64,000 nt of DNA from Adenophora triphylla var. japonica. Lineage: Eukaryota > Streptophyta > Magnoliopsida > Asterales > Campanulaceae. Of this stretch, positions 61,801 through 64,000 are shown in pieces. The stretch lies in assembly GCA_022495995.1 (NCBI GenBank), contig JAFEMH010004899.1:62001-126000 (forward strand). Reading direction: 5' to 3'. The notes below the pieces were generated by a model. It was not told where the DNA came from. It searched no databases and worked only from the letters and a program-made list of their open reading frames with translations. Position 1 is the first letter of the stretch, and each line of letters opens with the position of its first letter. A program made the translations under genes and the position numbers.

Positions 61801-63034
61801 TTTACCCCAAACACTACCTATTCCTCCATCAACCGCTTCTGAATTCACTATCCCTGCCAGCCGTATATTTCAAACCCTCCTAAACCCTTTACCTCAAACC
61901 GCCCCTCCAACTCAATCTCAACCTCCTCCCTCAATTACCCAAATTCCAACCCTTCAAACCGCTCCTTCTGACTACCTCCAAATTCTTTCCACCCTCCAAC
62001 TGATTCAATCACAGTTGGTTGTAAACCAAGGCCATATGCTTAAACTCACTGAATCTAACATGGCCTTAACCGCATCCAATGCCAACCTTGAAGCCTCCAA
62101 CCGCATCCTTCTTTCCAAAGTGGACTCTCAAGCCACTGAACTGGCAATCATGAAAGCCCAAATGATTGATGCCATTAAGGGGGAGAGAGTTTCCACAGAA
62201 GCTGTCAAAACCGCAGCTACTGAGTGCTTTCAAGCGTTTAAAGAAGATTTAGCAAGAGGAGTGCTCAAAGCTATGGGTGATGCGGTTTCTAAGACTCAAC
62301 TCCAAGAGATGCTTTCCAAGCTATCTGATGAGTTTGTTTCTTCAACCAATGCTGCTCTGATTTCTTTCATGAAAACTCTTGAAGATTCCCATCCTCAACC
62401 GCAACCGCAGCAAGCATCCACCTCAGCCGCCCCTACTCAAACCGCGTTGGATGACTTGCAACTGAAAATCTTCACTGAACTGGACTCCCTAAAAGACAGA
62501 ATAAATGTTGACCTCAACATTGTGGGAGACAGTATCAAGGAGCAGGTAACCACTTTTGATGGTGACATTTCCTTCAGATTTGAGAACCTCAAGGCAGGCT
62601 TCAACCTCAAGCTTGACAACTCCATCAAAGAATTGAAGTCCAATCTGAATGTAACAGTTGATCTGGACCCATTGAGAGATGCTCTATCTACTCAAACTGT
62701 GGCCATTCAGGATGAGATTTTCACTTTCTAGAATTCTTTGAAGGCCTGTATTGAAGGATTCACTACTCAGATCAAGGAGAGTGTTGATGCAAACTCTAGA
62801 TCAGTTGATGCTGTTGGAACCGCTGCTGCTGAATCTGTAACCGCACTTCGAACAGTTGAGACTACCCTTGCTAGACAGGTTGAAGACCTTAGAGCCCTCA
62901 GAAGAAATATCAGAGGTGAAAGCTCAGCCTTCAGACCTTCAGAACCGCAGCTGCCCCAGCAAGAAGTCAATCAAGCTAGAGAGCAAGCGCGCCATCAACA
63001 TCAACCGCATCAGCACCGACCGCGTCAGCATTAG
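58833..63034 (+). pseudogene. Env-like / 'putative plant transposon protein' gene of element C, spliced, with one in-frame stop
   Basis: Proposed exon 1 is 58833-58859 (MAPKPIEDM), followed by GTATGA; the intron is 58860-59833, ending TTTATTTGTAG; exon 2 starts at 59834 in phase (NTKYFLPGWEINEPE). Exon 2 first encodes a folded region of about 290 residues (GILPLFNKNQTYTIPSFIDQ, WQYYCAIFNGIKLHWPKIL, GRVLTAIFGNFQHLEDL), like the conserved domain of plant ORF3/env-like proteins. A basic-acidic segment follows (RKRKAP; DEDDEEEEED). Next is about 400 residues of Pro/Ser/Thr-rich sequence, then heptad-like helical segments. TAG at 62729-62731 stops the frame; the same frame continues to 63034. No obvious signal peptide or transmembrane helix was seen. 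The function is unknown; the env label is by position only. Confidence 0.7.
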
Positions 63035-63557
63035 GACTTCTCTTTTGTAATTCCTTTATCTTCTTTTTGCTGAACTCTTTTTGTTTTTGTTGGACCGCAC
63101 TCCATGTATTTTTTGTCCAACTTTCTTTTTTTTTGAAACCTTTGTATTTTGCTTCTCTACCATTGTAAGTGTAACCGCATTGGTAGTAATGAAAAATGCA
63201 TCATTGGTTCCAAAACCTTGTTCATATCAAACTGCTTGTTTGTAGAACAATGAAACCTCTTATGGTTTATAACCTCATTCAAATATTTTCTAACTTAAAA
63301 TCACTATTTTGAATTGATGTTTAAACATTCAGTTTAAACCGCACTTTGAACTTAAACTCACAATTTCTTAAGTGCAGTGAATGCATTTCTATACCTTCCA
63401 TATTGTAAGTATTTAACTTTCAGATAGTATAGAAATCTATAGCTTAAGCTAAGTGTGTGCATTGACTTGGGACATGAATTACCATGTTAATTCTTATGGA
63501 CATGTTTTTACCAAGTACAATGTTTGCTTTAGTTATAGTAGGTAATGGCATCAATCA
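63035..63557 (+). other. 3' untranslated region of element C
   Basis: No gene. AT-rich sequence with three ACCGC motifs and TAAGT/TTTAAAC words, leading into the polypurine tract. Confidence 0.6.
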
Positions 63558-63570
63558 AATAGGGGGAGAT
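63558..63570 (+). other. Polypurine tract of element C
   Basis: AATAGGGGGAGAT directly precedes the 3' LTR start TGTTGGG, the classic copia arrangement. Confidence 0.85.
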
Positions 63571-64000
63571 TGTTGGGTATGCATGTTTTAACCCTCCTAT
63601 TTTGTATTAGATTTGATTGATACCATAACCTCCTGTCTATTTTAAGGACTTTAGGACCCTATGTAATGAAGCTTAGACTTCAATTTTTTAGCTAAGTCCA
63701 TTTTATAGAATAGGTTAATCTTAGGCTTGAAGTATGGCACAAGACTCATTGGATGTAAGGTTGCAGTTCCAGCAGTGTTCAAAACCGCCCTTAGAACCGC
63801 ACATGCAACCGCATGTATGATTCCTTGAATCTGATCAATGAACTACCTCAGTGCAAACCGCTTGTTGAACCGCATCATTGCAGTTCATCTACAACCGCAT
63901 CCTTGCAACCCCTTGGTGTAGCTAACCGCATGTTCCTAACCGCGTCTCACCAACCGCATCCAATGATTGGCTACTTAAAGTGAACAACTTTTTATCCGTT
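63571..64000 (+). repeat. 3' LTR of element C (cut by window end)
   Basis: The first 430 bp match 51012-51441. Most differences are C in this copy and T in the 5' copy, or G here and A there, at former CpG or CCG positions (ACCGC versus ACTGC, ATCGC or ACCAC). Confidence 0.92.

Larger units (their letters stand above)
51233..63970 (+). repeat. Dispersed, strand-biased ACCGC/AACCGC motif family in element C
   Basis: I count about 89 ACCGC on the sense strand of C within the window and about 2 GCGGT. Dense clusters: 58297-58400, 59405-59560, 59753-59780, 61060-61210, 61440-61990 and 63790-63960. None is seen in the RT-RNase H core (56635-58238). In the env-like ORF the motif falls in all three frames (ACC-GC. 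as Thr-Ala, AAC-CGC as Asn-Arg, CA-ACC-GC. read CAA-CCG-C.. as Gln-Pro). Confidence 0.85.
51012..64000 (+). mobile_element. LTR retrotransposon C, Ty1/copia, SIRE/Maximus-like, with env-like gene
   Basis: 5' LTR 51012-52489, initiator-Met primer site, gag with two knuckles, PR-IN-RT-RNase H order (copia), a large downstream env-like gene, polypurine tract AATAGGGGGAGAT, and a 3' LTR starting at 63571 that leaves the window after 430 bp. If the 3' LTR is full length the element ends near 65048 (about 14 kb). It is inserted in satellite; the left flanking pentamer is CTCCT. gag-pol has several frameshifts. Confidence 0.93.

Noticed and set aside
61248..61883. 211-codon ORF in another frame of the Pro/Ser-rich env-like region
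   Set aside because: A composition-driven alternative frame; the long 59834-63034 frame explains the region.

Overview
The window is nuclear DNA from a flowering plant, most likely a dicot. It has spliced plant genes, Stowaway MITEs with the CTCCCTCCGTCCC terminus, Ty1/copia and Ty3/gypsy LTR retrotransposons, a hAT relic and a 171-bp satellite. I cannot name the species.

Positions 1-14,500 are a small genic island. The 3' two thirds of an AQR/EMB2765-type spliceosomal RNA helicase gene (+, six exons visible) is followed by a repeat-rich spacer. That spacer holds an antisense 5'-truncated SINE, a 1.3-kb long-TIR element with a hairpin MITE nested in it, and a decayed LINE split by a Stowaway. 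Next come a fasciclin-like arabinogalactan protein gene (-), two more Stowaway MITEs, and a dirigent gene (+) that lacks its C-terminal strands. From 14,500 on I see no intact host gene.

Positions 14,600-18,715 hold a decayed hAT transposase (-) abutting a copia RNase H fragment (-). Positions 18,716-26,043 and 43,558-51,011 are two arrays of the same ~171-bp satellite in opposite orientations. They form inverted arms of about 7.3 and 7.5 kb. Between them lie two head-to-tail LTR elements. Element A (26,044-33,682) is Athila-like and non-autonomous, with a tRNA-Asp primer site, a broken gag remnant and a captured fragment of a ribosomal protein L11 (uL5) coding sequence. Element B (33,683-43,557) is Ogre/Tat-like and non-autonomous; its 5' LTR is truncated and its interior is full of dyad-bearing tandem repeats.

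Element C (51,012 to beyond the window end) is a large SIRE/Maximus-like copia element inserted in the right satellite arm. It has a frameshifted gag-pol with an intact reverse-transcriptase stretch. Downstream is a large env-like ('putative plant transposon protein') ORF that appears to have its own TATA box, a 9-codon first exon and a 974-bp intron. The most unusual signal in the window is in C: the pentamer ACCGC, usually AACCGC, occurs about 89 times on the sense strand against about 2 on the other (my count by eye). It is found in LTRs, spacers, intron and coding sequence, in all three reading frames, but not in the RT-RNase H core. No CRISPR, tRNA or rRNA gene was seen.
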